64,000 nt of DNA from Nageia nagi (Eukaryota > Pinophyta): the NCBI GenBank assembly GCA_050084985.1, contig JBITNC010000002.1:3472001-3536000 (forward strand), read 5' to 3'. Below, piece after piece: positions 49,571-61,342 of this stretch. The position numbers were made by a program, and so were the translations under genes. Under the pieces are notes generated by a model. The model ran no database searches. It saw only the letters and a program-made list of their open reading frames with translations, and was not told where the DNA came from. Within the stretch, counting starts at the first letter, position 1. Each line of letters opens with the position of its first letter.

Positions 49571-50811
49571 AACAATACCTATCGATGTGTAATAAGACCC
49601 GCTAGGATCAAGTAAATACTATAACAAGAGAGTAACACTCAGGTCCACTTAATCAAGAGTGGAGACCCTCGAGACTCTACCAATGTATCAAATGTAACTC
49701 ATTTCCACATAGCAGAAGTAGTTCACTCTCAGGTTTGAATGGGTATATCTTCCTTCACCCTTAGAGTGATAAGCATAGGAGCTATAGAATAGAAATATTT
49801 AATGGTTGCATAGAGTTAGGTGGTCACCAAATACAAATATAGCTTGATTGTACTACAAAAAGTGGTGGACCATACCTCTTAAATGCAAGAATAGTTCCAG
49901 ATTCACCATGTTCAAGATATAGAGATGGCCTATTACGGTTAGACAAATACGAGATTAATGATCTATAGATTCTAAGAAGTGATACTGCATCTAAACCATA
50001 CTTCTTAATTGGTTGTAGTTGTAAAACTTTTGTAGATACTATAAATATTTAAGTTTATGCTACTCTTATTCATATAGGTAGTTATAGTCATTAATGGTAG
50101 ACAACCACTAATTTTGTGTAGGAAACACTATAAATAGTGGACTTTTTGAAGTTCATGAGGTCGAACATTTTAGAAAAGTTTCCCAATGTAAGCATTATTT
50201 TCATATATGGTAATGCAATACTATATTATTTTTCCCTTTGCATTCTATGGTTGTTATCTTATTTTGTAATTATTGTGTATGAAGCTTTATTCGAAGCTAT
50301 GGTTGTGTATTACGATTACAAGACCCTACGAGTGAGATAATTGATCTATTATTAGTCTTGGTTATGGATTAGTGCCTATGCAATGATGCCTAGGATAATT
50401 AGTTTAGTTTGCTTTCAATAGTTTAGGTTTTTATCTCTTTCCTATAATCTTGACCTCTTTTATCTCTTTCATGTTATTGTTGCCCCCTTTTTATCTCTTT
50501 ACTATTACTTTTGACCTTATTCATAGATAGAAATCAACCTATAAATCGAATATTGAGCAAAATAACCCATGAGCACACTATCCCACCACCTTCTTCTCAT
50601 TTAAGAACCCTATTGTTATTTAGCAGTACATAATCCTTATCAACACTTCATCAAAAACATTTGGGATAATGTGTATGCTTTATAAACATGACACACATAT
50701 AATTTCTTCTTTCTTTTTAGCAAAAATGAATTCATCAATGAACATATTATTCTTTTCTACATATTTTTCTATAATAAATAATTAATCATCAAAATAATAT
50801 GTGCCTCTTTC

Positions 50812-51300
50812 TCATAAGACATGTCTCCTGGAATAAGAACCGCATATGCTCTTCTCACAAATCTTTACAAATTTCTTCATAAGAAAAAATTCTTCAAAAA
50901 TACAAGGTTCCCCCTTAATGCTCATACAACCTTCTATATTATTATAAGAAATCTCACAAATATCCTTATTAGTGTTTTTATTACACCTATAAACATCATT
51001 CAGTATTTTCCATGCTACAAAAGTACTTAGTTTACAACTTAAAATTTGAGGTAAAATATTTATTTTTATGCCTTTTTTATATCTATTAGATCTAACCAAT
51101 TTCAATGATGTTGGTGCTCCTTCTTTACTCTTATTTCTTCTATTTCAAAAATGCTCCAATCTTTTGGTTATGAACACCCATCAACAACAATGTCTCAAAG
51201 TCCCTTTCCTATTAGTAAAATCTTCATTTTGATATTCCAAAAAATGCATTCTTCTCCATTAAATTCAAGAACATTCAAATATGCATACATGGTGTTGGCC
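50812..51300 (-). pseudogene. Copia-like Gag N-terminus
   Basis: In minus sense the frame starts near 51298 with MMANTMYAYL then LEFNGEECIFWNIKMK and LLIGKGL. This is the usual copia Gag opening, with the FxGxNYxxWxxKM pattern. After about 35 codons a TGA stands where Trp is expected, and the following sequence is broken; an open stretch of 97 codons continues at 51105-50812. Confidence 0.65.
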
Positions 51301-51306
51301 ATCATA

Positions 51307-51309
<3 letters not shown>

Positions 51310-51372
<63 letters not shown>
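51310..51372. repeat. (TA)n microsatellite
   Basis: About 63 bases of alternating T and A with one phase break near 51349. It sits in the untranslated leader of the copia element, directly before the Gag start. Confidence 0.95.
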
Positions 51373-51373
<1 letters not shown>

Positions 51374-51460
51374 CATACAATGATTTTATAAATCTCTATA
51401 ATAATCCACAACCAAGATTTCAAATAATAAAACACAAATCCTTAGAACAACTTGCAACTT

Positions 51461-51474
51461 AGCTTTGATTACCA
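51461..51474 (-). other. Primer-binding site, initiator tRNA-Met type
   Basis: On the minus strand TGGTAATCAAAGCT resembles TGGTATCAGAGC with one inserted base and one change. Confidence 0.65.
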
Positions 51475-51476
51475 CA

Positions 51477-52127
51477 TGTAGAATCTAAAAAGATTGACTA
51501 TATAAATAATTATTCATATTATCATATTGTTCAACTCTATTAATTTCATAATAATCTTGGTAATATTAATTAACTCTCAAATAGATCAGCAAAAGCATAA
51601 ACACATACTCAAGAGCTAAATAATATACCTAAGATCTTAACTTGGCATTGTTGAAGTAATGAGGAAAAATTGATAATGAACCTTGGAGAAAATATCAATC
51701 TATCTCATAAATAAATAGATAATCTTTTTAATGCTTGAAATAATGCATTTTCTATTACAATAGGCTATTGCATGTATTTTTATATAATACCATACTCTCC
51801 AACACTCCTATGCACACTTATGAACATAAATATTCTTTCATAGATCTACATTATTCACACATTACATGCTTGAGTTTTCAATCCAATATATTCCCAATCT
51901 TATATATATTTCCAAAGCTACTATTAAACAATATATAAATCAATCTATCATTAATCCTATGTTTAAACATCAATGCCATGAAGATAAATAAACTAACAAA
52001 CCACACCAAACTATGCAAACATACCAAAAACTATTAAACACTACCAAAATTCATCCACGCAGCATGAGTGCCTTGTAATTAGACAAGTTACAACATGGGC
52101 ACCATGAGTCTAGGAGGAAACCCAATA
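51477..52127 (-). repeat. 5' LTR (minus orientation), 651 bp
   Basis: Direct repeat of 46056-46709. In minus sense it ends GATTCTACA, followed two bases later by the primer-binding site. Its terminal TG has mutated to TA. Confidence 0.85.
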
Positions 52128-52132
52128 ATTAT

Positions 52133-54530
52133 AAATAATTTTATATTATTTATGGAATACTTTCTACTTATTTTAGTTTACCTTTGTGTATTACTTTGAC
52201 CTTAAACTTATAATCCATATACTTGAGAATCTCCTCAAGATAACTTGTGATTTAAATAATTAATATCATAATAGTGTTTATACTTTTAGCATTAGTAGTA
52301 ATTATTATATATATTTGAAAATACAGTGTTATACTTAGTTTGGTATTATTGTATCCATGTACTTGTTAAGCTAGACCAATGATTGTTAATACCATTTAAG
52401 AATCAAACACTTTATTGGTAGTTTAAGATGTAGATGTTTAATGTTTATAATTTATCATAGCATTATAATTGTATATAAAATTATTTATTAGCATAATACA
52501 TAATTTAGCATAGCATAAGCAATGCATATTGCAATTAGGCATACGTTTCCCTTATATTATCCATTTGGTTATGGATTGGGGTGCTTACTAAGCATTTGAG
52601 CTAGGGATTTGCACCCATTAGTTTGCTTCCAAGGTTGTAAGGACTTGTAGGTGGGAGTTTCCCTTTAATATTATTTATTTTTTAAGGTTATTCTTGGATA
52701 TACAAGCAAAGAAACATCCAACAATAAAATAAACTCTAGCATTGTAACATGTAATGTATCTTTAGGTCTTGTTCTATTGTAGCAAGATTATGGGGGTGCA
52801 TAAAGTGGCGATCATGGTGGTACCCCTTGGTCCTTGAAGAATCAATATTTGGAGTAGTTTTATTAACCTTTTCTATATTTTGGTATTTTAGATTTTGTCC
52901 CTTCTATTTTTTTATTTATTTCATGTTCGAGTGATGATTTCTATTGTATTTTGTAGAGAATCAAACCTAGAGGTCTAAACATCTCAATCATTATCATTTT
53001 CTAATTGTCTTTCATTAGACTAATTAACTCTACAAATTAGTCTCCTAATAGTCAATCGATCCTTTGCATGCCAATCAACTTTGTCAATTAGTTTTATACC
53101 AACCAATTACCTCTATTTTTCTTATTTGCAAAGTTTTAAGGTGAGATCTAGCATAAATTTTATAAATAAATTTGAGTTTATGATAGGTGAAAAAAGGCCT
53201 CTCATATTTTCCTGTACACATTTTGATCCTTGTCATGGGATCCCTAATTTTAGAATTTTCTTCATATATTTCAAATTTTTCTTTGGATGCCATTATGACT
53301 AGTTGGATGTTTGTTTAATCATCCAATCAGTTGGTATCGCTAGTCATCCTTATGTTGGCCGGTTAGGATCAAATTCTATAAAAATACATTTGGTTCCATA
53401 AAAAACCTCTTGGATAGGAGTTGGAGCTAGAGATATAGTTCAATATTATTATTCCTTGTGTTTCTCTAGCTTAAAGTTGTGTGTTATGTGTATTTATAGG
53501 ATTTTTGTACTTTCACTAGTAAAAAATCATCAAATCTTGGGTGGGAGTACCTCACATCATTATAAAGGGTTTAGAATTGCATCTATAGAGTTACTTTATC
53601 ATTTTATTTTTTAACATTGCATCTTAATCACATTAGCCTAGGCTTTAATCAGGATACATGGAACTCATCCCCACAGTATCACCCATACTTATAGTTCATT
53701 ACCAAGGTGGGATTATCCCCTCTTTAAATGATCCACACCCCTAGAGATCAAGCCTTACCCAAAAGTACTTATCTAGATACATTTCTAGGAAAACTAACAA
53801 GAGTAAAATTGATTAGAAAAGCAATCATCTTTAATCAATACTAAAATGTAATCAAACAAAAAGCAACTAGAGAAAGATAAGAACCATTTCTATCATCATC
53901 ACCATTGTGCTTTTGAGTATGTAGGATTGATTTATTCTCATTCAAATTTTAGGTTATTTATTGTTAATATTTTCATCTACTAAACAAAAGCATAACACTT
54001 TTAGACTTAGTATTTATTTACTTACTTTGTTTGGCATTTTGAACTCTTATATTTATCTATCAAAATTTTGTTCTTTTCTTTAATACCTTTCTTTTCAAAG
54101 CTCATATCTCCTATATGGTTTAATAGGGTACCATATGTGAATATGGTAACCATACCTAGATCTAAGCAATAAGAGAAAGAGAAATATAAATAACAATATC
54201 ATCCCCTTACATCTAGACCAACCACTCCATAATCTCATTCTTCTTCAACACCATCTCATCATTTTACTAAAACTCAAGAGATCATCAATATACCAATGAT
54301 ATCAAATTTTATGTGGTATTTCAAAATATTCATCAAGATGTTAGGAACAAATTTGTGGATGAACCAATGGTTTAAGAATATTTGGATATGCTTTTTGAAT
54401 AATTTCATCTTCAATAATATCAAATTCAAAGCATGCCACCAACTTCTCAACCTCAAAATGAGATTCATCACTTTGATCCATCATATCATGATCCATATGA
54501 AGTTTTATTGTAAAAAATTAAATATTCACA
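52133..54530 (+). mobile_element. Gypsy LTR and leader fragment, copy 1
   Basis: This region resembles 55450-58000 block by block. Shared elements: the TTATCCATTTG(G/A)TTATGG segment (about 52556 and 55965), CTTGGTCC followed by a TTTTCT-rich stretch (about 52828 and 56240), and GGTTGGTA-type then TAGGATCA segments (about 53330 and 56860). Also shared are TGGGTGGGAGT or TGGATGGGAGT (about 53540 and 57054), CATATGTGAATATGGTAACCAT (about 54132 and 57548) and CTCATCCTCAAAATG-like sequence near the end. It breaks off near 54530, before pol. Confidence 0.6.
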
Positions 54531-54959
54531 TGAACATTAATTCAAAAATATAGAAACGAATCAAATACACCAACAAAATCTCTTTATTCAATATTCTTCA
54601 ACTTGCTACACACCTAACAAAGTTTGAGATCTCCATAATAGATCTTATAGCCACATTGGAATTTGCCTAAAAAGTGAGAAAGAAAAATAATATGCACATC
54701 ACAGATGAAATAGATCATCCAAGGAAATGAACTAAGGAGAAAAATCCTTCATTTCCTCAAAAAATAAGAAATAAAATGACATCAATGAAACATAATAGTA
54801 TTTATGTCATCTACCCAAGAACATGCCAGTGTTCATGCTTGCACTTTTAAACATGTTTAAAACTCATAGAACCTTAAACATGCCCACATTTCACATGTAG
54901 CCTTGCATTTCTAAAACATGCATGTACTTCCCAAATGTCATGGTGTTTCATCTGTAGAC

Positions 54960-55340
54960 TTGCATTTCAATAGTAAGTTCAAAGGAAAATATCTTTGATT
55001 TTGAATTTCTAAAATTATCCCCTTATTCTAAGAAGACACACTCATGAAACTCTTAGCTTCAAAAATTTAGCCTTGGAAACATATTTTGTGAATACATCCT
55101 CCAATTGATCTCTATTGCTATAATACCTTAACCAATTTACTTCTTCTCCACCATATCTTGAATGAAATGGTACTTGAAATCAAAGTATTTGGAACTATTA
55201 TGATGGATTGAATTTGTTTCCAAGTGAATGACACTAATATTGTCATAAAAATTAAAGTGGTTCCACTTTGCTTCTCACCTATCTCCTTAAGAACCTTTTA
55301 AATCCATAATGCTAGTGCTCCTATTGATGTTAATGAAATA
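54960..55340 (-). mobile_element. Copia RNase H fragment
   Basis: On the minus strand, from about 55280 to 55060, one frame reads NISVIHLETNSIHH then SKYFDFKYHFIQDMVEKK and EINWRMYSQNMFPRLNF. These match the end of copia RNase H (DN.SAI.LA.NP..H.R.KHI..KYHFIRE and the DIFTK.L region). It is a short orphan piece between the two gypsy copies. Confidence 0.75.
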
Positions 55341-55449
55341 TACTCAACAATAGTTGATGATAATGTCATTGATCCTTACTTCCTTTAGCTCCAAGTGATC
55401 AATTTTGAACCCATTATGAAATAATTTCCACTTGTAGACTTCCTATTGT

Positions 55450-58400
55450 AAGCACCTCAAAATTGCCCTTTCGTCTCCAATCATTCTATGCCTTGGCACT
55501 TTCACCTCATCTCTTCTTCATGGTCATTGTTAACTTTATGAGTTAGGTTTAGGACTAACCCATTGGCTACCTGACCAACCTACCAATTAGTCAACTAACT
55601 CATCAGTCTTATGTATAGCCTATAAAGCCAATTTTGAAATCCACTTTTGCTCTTAATCACTGTAGCTCCTCTTGATCTCATTCAGAAAAATATTAGAGCA
55701 TATCCATAAGCCATAGCATACCTAACATACCCTTTGACATATTTTGAGCATTCTTGTAGGTGTTAGATAGCATATGGAGCTATCTTGAATCAATGGAACA
55801 CTTATTTATTGCATTTATATGAATTTGTGTGAGCATGTAGCATGTTTCTAGGCTATATACATAGTAGTTTAGCTTGATTTATCATCTTATCATTGTCTTA
55901 GCATAGCATGAGCATATCATATTGCATTGTAGGTATTTTCTTATTTTATATCATCCATTTGATTATGGGATAGGGGGCTTATGTTCCATCAAGAATGTTT
56001 AACACATCTCTTTTAGTACACTCAAGGGCCTTAAGGGACTAGAGTGTTGAGGCCCCCACTAATATTTTTCTTCGTACAAGTATAACACATCAGCCCCCAT
56101 CATCCCTTGTAGTAGATAAACTCTCCCCTAGTATTGGTGTTGCAACCTTGTTCCTCATCATCCCTCCTCACATGGAGAGGACCAACTATTTTGGGTGCAT
56201 CGCAAGATGGCAATCACAATGGTTCCTCCCTTGGTCCATTAAGCTCAACTTGGATGAGTTTTCTAAACCTTTTCTTTATTTTGGGTGTTATTATTTTTAT
56301 CCTTTCTCTCATATTTTTTTATCATTTCTCATAATTAAAATGTGTTGATTCTTTCTAGAAATCATCTTCTAGCTTAGGTGAATCAGATTTTGGAGGTTTA
56401 GAGTCTCCATTTCTAGTTAATTACCATTTGGTTTCATGTAGACCAACTTGCATACCTAGCCAATCTTTAGCAAACTAGTTAGCTCATCAATCATTTCTCA
56501 TCCTACCAGTTAGCATTTCAATGATCATTTTTATCTAAATCTTCTAGTTAATATTCACTCCATCATCCCCCAATTGTTAGCTAGTCCTTAGCATATCACT
56601 CTATCTATTATTCAAGCCTGAGGGTATTTGTTGGTCCTATCTTATGTTTTGATTCTATTAGCTAGGGTTAAATTTGTTTTCATTATCTTATGTCTACTTT
56701 CAACCCTATAACTAGATGGCAGCAATACATTACTAGTATTTTGAATTTGGGTTGTAATAATGTTATTTTATTTTTGGCATTTTATATTATTTTTTTAAAT
56801 CTTTGGGTACCATTGTGATCGGTTGATCATTTGTTTGATCGAACCATCGGTTGGTACTGCTAACTAGTTTGTAGTATCCCAATTAGGATCAGAGCATGTA
56901 AAATAGGTATTTTACATTATGGGAGCTTAGATTGGGAGCCTCCATGCTTGTATCTTACTTTTTGCATTCTTTATCATAGGTCTTGTTTGTTTATTTGCAT
57001 CCTAGTATTGCTTGTCTTGTTTATTTTCACTTGCATTAGTGTTAATTTCATCCTTGGATGGGAGTGCCTTATCATATCTTGTGAAGGGTGTAATTTCATA
57101 ATTTGCATCCATTTAGTTGCACATCATTGGTCAATTAATTCTGCATTTTTAATCACATTTGATCTTAGGTTTTCTTTTAGATATCAAGTCTTCACCCTTA
57201 AACACTTGACTAGGTCAAGCCTTAAGCAAAATTAATCAAGAGATTAATTTACCATAAATTAAATTATCATTAATCGAGATAATAATCAAATTGAACAAGA
57301 AGTAATTATATGAAGATAAATCATCATTTCTATCTTAATCATCATAATCATATAGGCATTGCTATCTTATAATATAGGGTGTTAGTGCATTAGTTTTGCA
57401 TTTAAAAAAATCTCTAGGCTCGATGTTTATTTGCTTACCATCATTTGGTACCTTTGGGATATTTAGATTAGCAATGATGTTGTTCTTTCCTTTTTCTTAT
57501 TTCTTGTTAAATTTGTTTAATCCTTGGAAATTTGATAAGGAGCCTAATGTGAACATGGTAGCTACCATATATCTAATCAACTAGAGCAAAATCAAGAGCA
57601 AGAGCTAGATCTAGAGCCACCTTATCAGTCTATTCCTTCTAAGAAAACCATCCCTTCCTCTCATCATTCTAACCCTTCTTCCCCTCAAGCCACTATGCTT
57701 CTTGGTCCCTAATTAGCTATTAATATTAAGTCTCATCCTTTATTTAAAAATCTTCCTCAGTCTATCAAGAATTAGTTTATTGATAATCCCATTGTTCAAG
57801 AGACTTTGGCATCTCTCTTTCAATAATTTCTCCTTCAGCATCATTTTGATCCAGCAATGACCATTTCTTCTCATCCTCAAAATGTGGTTCATCATCATGG
57901 TCCTTTGCATTTTGATCCTTAACCATCCTTTTTCAGCACCTCACCTCTTGTTGCAATAACTCTAATCACATCTTAACCTTTATAACAAATAGCCTCTCCA
58001 TTAGCCCTAATTGCATCCATTCCATCAAGCATTCCTCTTCTTTCATCAAGTGCACAACATGTCATCCCTCATCATGGATCATCATCTCATCATCATGCTC
58101 AACATGTTAGGCCTCTTAGTTCGCTAAAGCCTCTTATTGTACAATTTAACCCTCTTGTTTCTCATAATCTAGGGCCACATCATAATCTCTCTCCCTTGAG
58201 ATTCCCACATCAAAATAAAAGTAAACCAAATCAAGTTGTCTATGTTGGCCAAATTGACTCTTCCTTTCATCTAAGCCAACATGACCTTAATCAAAATAAA
58301 ATCCAAGGCAACTTTCAACAAGTGGCCTCTCAAGGCATCATTATTCAACCTTATCAAGGTGTGGGCTTTCCTCCTCCTCCTTCTCTTCTTCATCATGTGC

Positions 58401-58560
58401 ATCATCCATCATATCAAATTCAAATTCAAGGACATATCAATCAAATGGGTCAACTACAAGGTCAATTTATCCCCAATTCAATATGGAACCAACCCTTGAG
58501 GTAAATTTTGCTAAGTTCACACCTTGGGTCGATTCCTTGAAGGTTTTGATGAAATAATGA
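55450..58560 (+). mobile_element. Gypsy LTR, leader and gag-like region, copy 2
   Basis: Counterpart of 52133-54530, then continuing rightward. At 57590-58504 the DNA turns CT- and CA-rich and encodes Gln/His/Pro-rich protein (longest open piece 58196-58504, 102 codons, with FPPPPSLLHHVHHPSYQ). This looks like a gypsy Gag spacer. It probably belongs with the pol at 59280-62578. Protease and RT fingers/palm are missing or unrecognisable between 58560 and 59280. Confidence 0.6.
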
Positions 58561-60247
58561 TCACCAAAGGTTGTAAATACCCTTGACCCAACCATGAACT
58601 AATCCCTTAATTATTTTAGTTAGATCTAAGAGGATGTTGGCAAGAGTCATATGGAGGCAATATTGATAGAGGCTTCGACTCAACCAAAAGGAAAAGAGAC
58701 CAAGTGTTAAGGTTAGATTCGAAAGGTAATCGATGTTGAAATCAAGCATAAGATATTAACAACCGTTAAGACTTGATCTATGGTAATATGGGTCAGAAGG
58801 AAGAATTTATCATCAATGATAAAAAAATTAGAGTTTATTGTTAACCCCATCTATCCAACTAAGTAAATTTCTAATCAAGTATACAAGTCAAACCCATCAA
58901 AGTGATGATGAAAAAATCAAGACAAATTATTATCATTATCTCATATCCAACCAAATATGTATTCTTAAGTGTTAGAGGTTAGAAGTATGAAGTGATTAAT
59001 AATAAGGAAAAAAGTGAGAGCCTTAGTTAACAATTCTCTCAATCCAACCTACAAGGAAAATTAAATCAAGTATTTGAAGGTCGAAATGGCAAGATCAATG
59101 ATAATTAAAATGTTTCAATTATCATTCAACCTATCGATCTGACTTAAGCAAAGATGAGTACATCAAATATAGGGTCAAATCGATGAGATCAATGATAACA
59201 AAAATTAATTAACCCTCTTATACCCAACCATGAGGAGATGTTGGTTAGGTCATGATATTGAAAACTTTAATGGCTTAATGATTAAGGTCATGTTATTGGT
59301 GAAAGACAACTTAATATAGATCCTAAGAAGGTAATTTCATTATTGAGTGACCTAGACCCAAGAATGTGACTGAGACTCAAAGCTTCTTAGGGGTTGTTTA
59401 ATACTTGAGGAAATTTATTTATGAGTTTTCTAGCATTACTTATCCAGTATATGATGTTACCAATAAGAGGTCAATTTTGTAGTAGGATAAGAAGTAATAG
59501 TTATCTTTTGACTCTTTGAAGCAAAAGATCATAAATGCACCTATGTTTGCACTTCTAAATTTTTTTTAATCATTTGAAATCAATACTAACGCAAGTGAGT
59601 ATGCCATGGGGGTCATCTTAATGTAAGGAAGTAAATTTGTATCTTATCATTTGGATAAATTTAGAAGAGCTATAATGAATTATCTTACTTACAATAAAGA
59701 ATTATTTCCTCTAGTTCAAGTTGTGAAGAACTATTTTCTCTAGTTCATATTCACCATCAGTCATTACAATATTTACATACTCAATATAAGTTGCTATAAG
59801 CTTGACATTTTTAATGGATGGGATTTCTGCAACAATTCCATCTTATAATAAAATACAAGAAGGGAAGCATAAACAAAATTACATATATGTTATCTAGATC
59901 ACCTCTCAATAATCAACATGTTTCAAGCTTGAGAACTGTTATGAGTTTGAATCCTTTTATTTATGAAGAATATCTAAAAGTGTATTTGTAGGATGTATAC
60001 GTTAAAGAGGTTTATATGAAACTAAAGCAATCACCTATGTGTGTGGAGGATACTAAATTTTATATGAAAGATGAACTTCTATATAAGTTTAATTTTCTTT
60101 ATGTTTTGAAAGGAGAGCGAGTTTAATTAATTTGAGAAGCTTATTCATCTTGTATTGTCAATCATCTTGGTGTGGAAAAGACTTTATCAAATCTTCAAAG
60201 TAATGTATATTAGCCTCAAATACAAGAATAAGTTTCAAATAGTAATA

Positions 60248-61342
60248 CATTTTAGTGATTTTGCATCATACCATACATCATATAATTGCATTTTGATGCC
60301 ATGATGCAAGATGCATCATTATTTGGCATATCTACATCAATATATATATAATCAATTTTTTTATGCATTGGTTGATGCATTGATTAATGTATTGATTGAT
60401 GTATTATTTGATGCATTATTTGTCATATTGATTACGTTAAACAATACATTAGGTTAAACATAGAATAGAAAAAATGTATGGATCATGGCATGATCTGCTA
60501 TTGACCATCAATGCATTCCCTTGATCGACGATCAATTTTTAATGGTGGGTATGATTTCATTAATGAGTGAATGAAGGATATTTCCCTTTATAAGGGAATT
60601 TTTAGTGATGCAGGTCTGTAAGAGCTAAAGACATGTTGAAGAACATAGAGAGTAGCGTGTATTTGTATTTTGTAGTAAGCAAAATGTGCATTGTATGCTT
60701 CATCCCACAAAGTTTGGTAGACACCAAAAAAGTTTGGTAAATGTTCATGAAGTTTTGTGAACACTCATGAAGTTTTTGACTATATGATTGAATTACACAT
60801 CTTCTCATGGAATATGATAAATTCAAGTTACTAAATACATGGCTTTCCTCAACAGGCATTGAAGCTATTTCACCAAATGCAATAAACACTAGTAGTAGTC
60901 CAACCAGATGAATTCACCTTTCCTAGCATTCTCAAAGCATGCACCAAATTGAGATATTTGCAAAAGGGTTTATACATACATCAAAGACTCTTTAAAATCA
61001 GATGTTGTGGTTATGAGTGCCTTGGTAGATATATATGAAAAATGTGAAAGCGTAGAGAAGACACATAAATTGTTTGACAAGATGCATGATGCAAACAAGA
61101 AATCATCCCCTACATTTTGTTATTTTGATGCTATAAATTATGCTTTATACATCTTGTATAGCATTACTTATTTGATGCTCAAAATAATGATATACGATGT
61201 AATGAATGATGTTATAATTGACACATGGATTGATGCTTTGTTTGATAATACCCTTGGCATCAATTAATATCATGATTTATACAAATTTAAAAAAATAAAT
61301 ACTATGGATTGGCACATGGTATAATGCAAAATTGCTAAAATT
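60248..61342. mobile_element. TIR DNA transposon, non-autonomous, hAT-like, 1.1 kb
   Basis: The left end ATTTTAGTGATTTTGCATCATACCAT (60249-60274, split as 20+6) matches the reverse complement of the right end (61341-61316) at 23 of 26 positions. Flanking 8-bp sequences TAGTAATA (60240-60247) and TAGTAGTG (61343-61350) agree at 6 of 8, the length hAT elements duplicate. It interrupts the gypsy integrase zinc region, which continues on the other side apart from a small frameshift. No transposase seen. The interior carries TGATGCAT-rich subterminal repeats near both ends and a PPR gene fragment. Confidence 0.75.
60778..61113 (+). pseudogene. PPR protein fragment captured in the TIR element
   Basis: Plus-strand frame from 60778 reads DYMIELHIFSWNMINSSY, then QQALKLFHQMQ, then QPDEFTFPSILKACTKL. 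After a one-base shift near 61000 it reads SDVVVMSALVDIYEKCESVE and LFDKM. These are the consecutive helices of plant PLS-class pentatricopeptide repeat proteins, which bind organellar RNA. Only about 110 residues remain, with stops, so it makes no working protein. It lies wholly inside the TIR element, which points to capture of host sequence. Confidence 0.8.

Larger units (their letters stand above)
48480..50600 (+). repeat. Nested LTR-like DNA inside the 6.1-kb element
   Basis: This block has its own tandem repeats (about 48.77-48.96 and 49.2-49.57 kb) and a TATA box ACACTATAAATAGTGG at 50126, followed by a transcript-like leader. This looks like a plus-strand gypsy LTR nested in the copia element. 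I could not identify its TG/CA ends or target duplication. Confidence 0.4.
46056..52127 (-). mobile_element. Full-length LTR retrotransposon, about 6.1 kb, copia type
   Basis: Two direct LTRs (46056-46709 and 51477-52127) are flanked by identical target duplications ATTAT (46051-46055 and 52128-52132). Orientation is minus: a tRNA-Met-type primer site lies inside the right LTR and a polypurine tract inside the left one. A copia-like Gag start lies next to the right LTR. The rest of the interior is so decayed, and so interrupted by other repeat DNA (about 48.5-50.6 kb), that I cannot name pol domains with confidence. Confidence 0.85.

Noticed and set aside
51151-51462. 103-codon frame with a long Ile-Tyr run
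   Set aside because: It reads through the (TA)n microsatellite; the real signal here is the minus-strand copia Gag.
61007-61267. Working PPR gene
   Set aside because: Only about 110 residues of the family with stops and a frameshift, enclosed in a transposon; real PPR genes are several hundred codons and usually uninterrupted.
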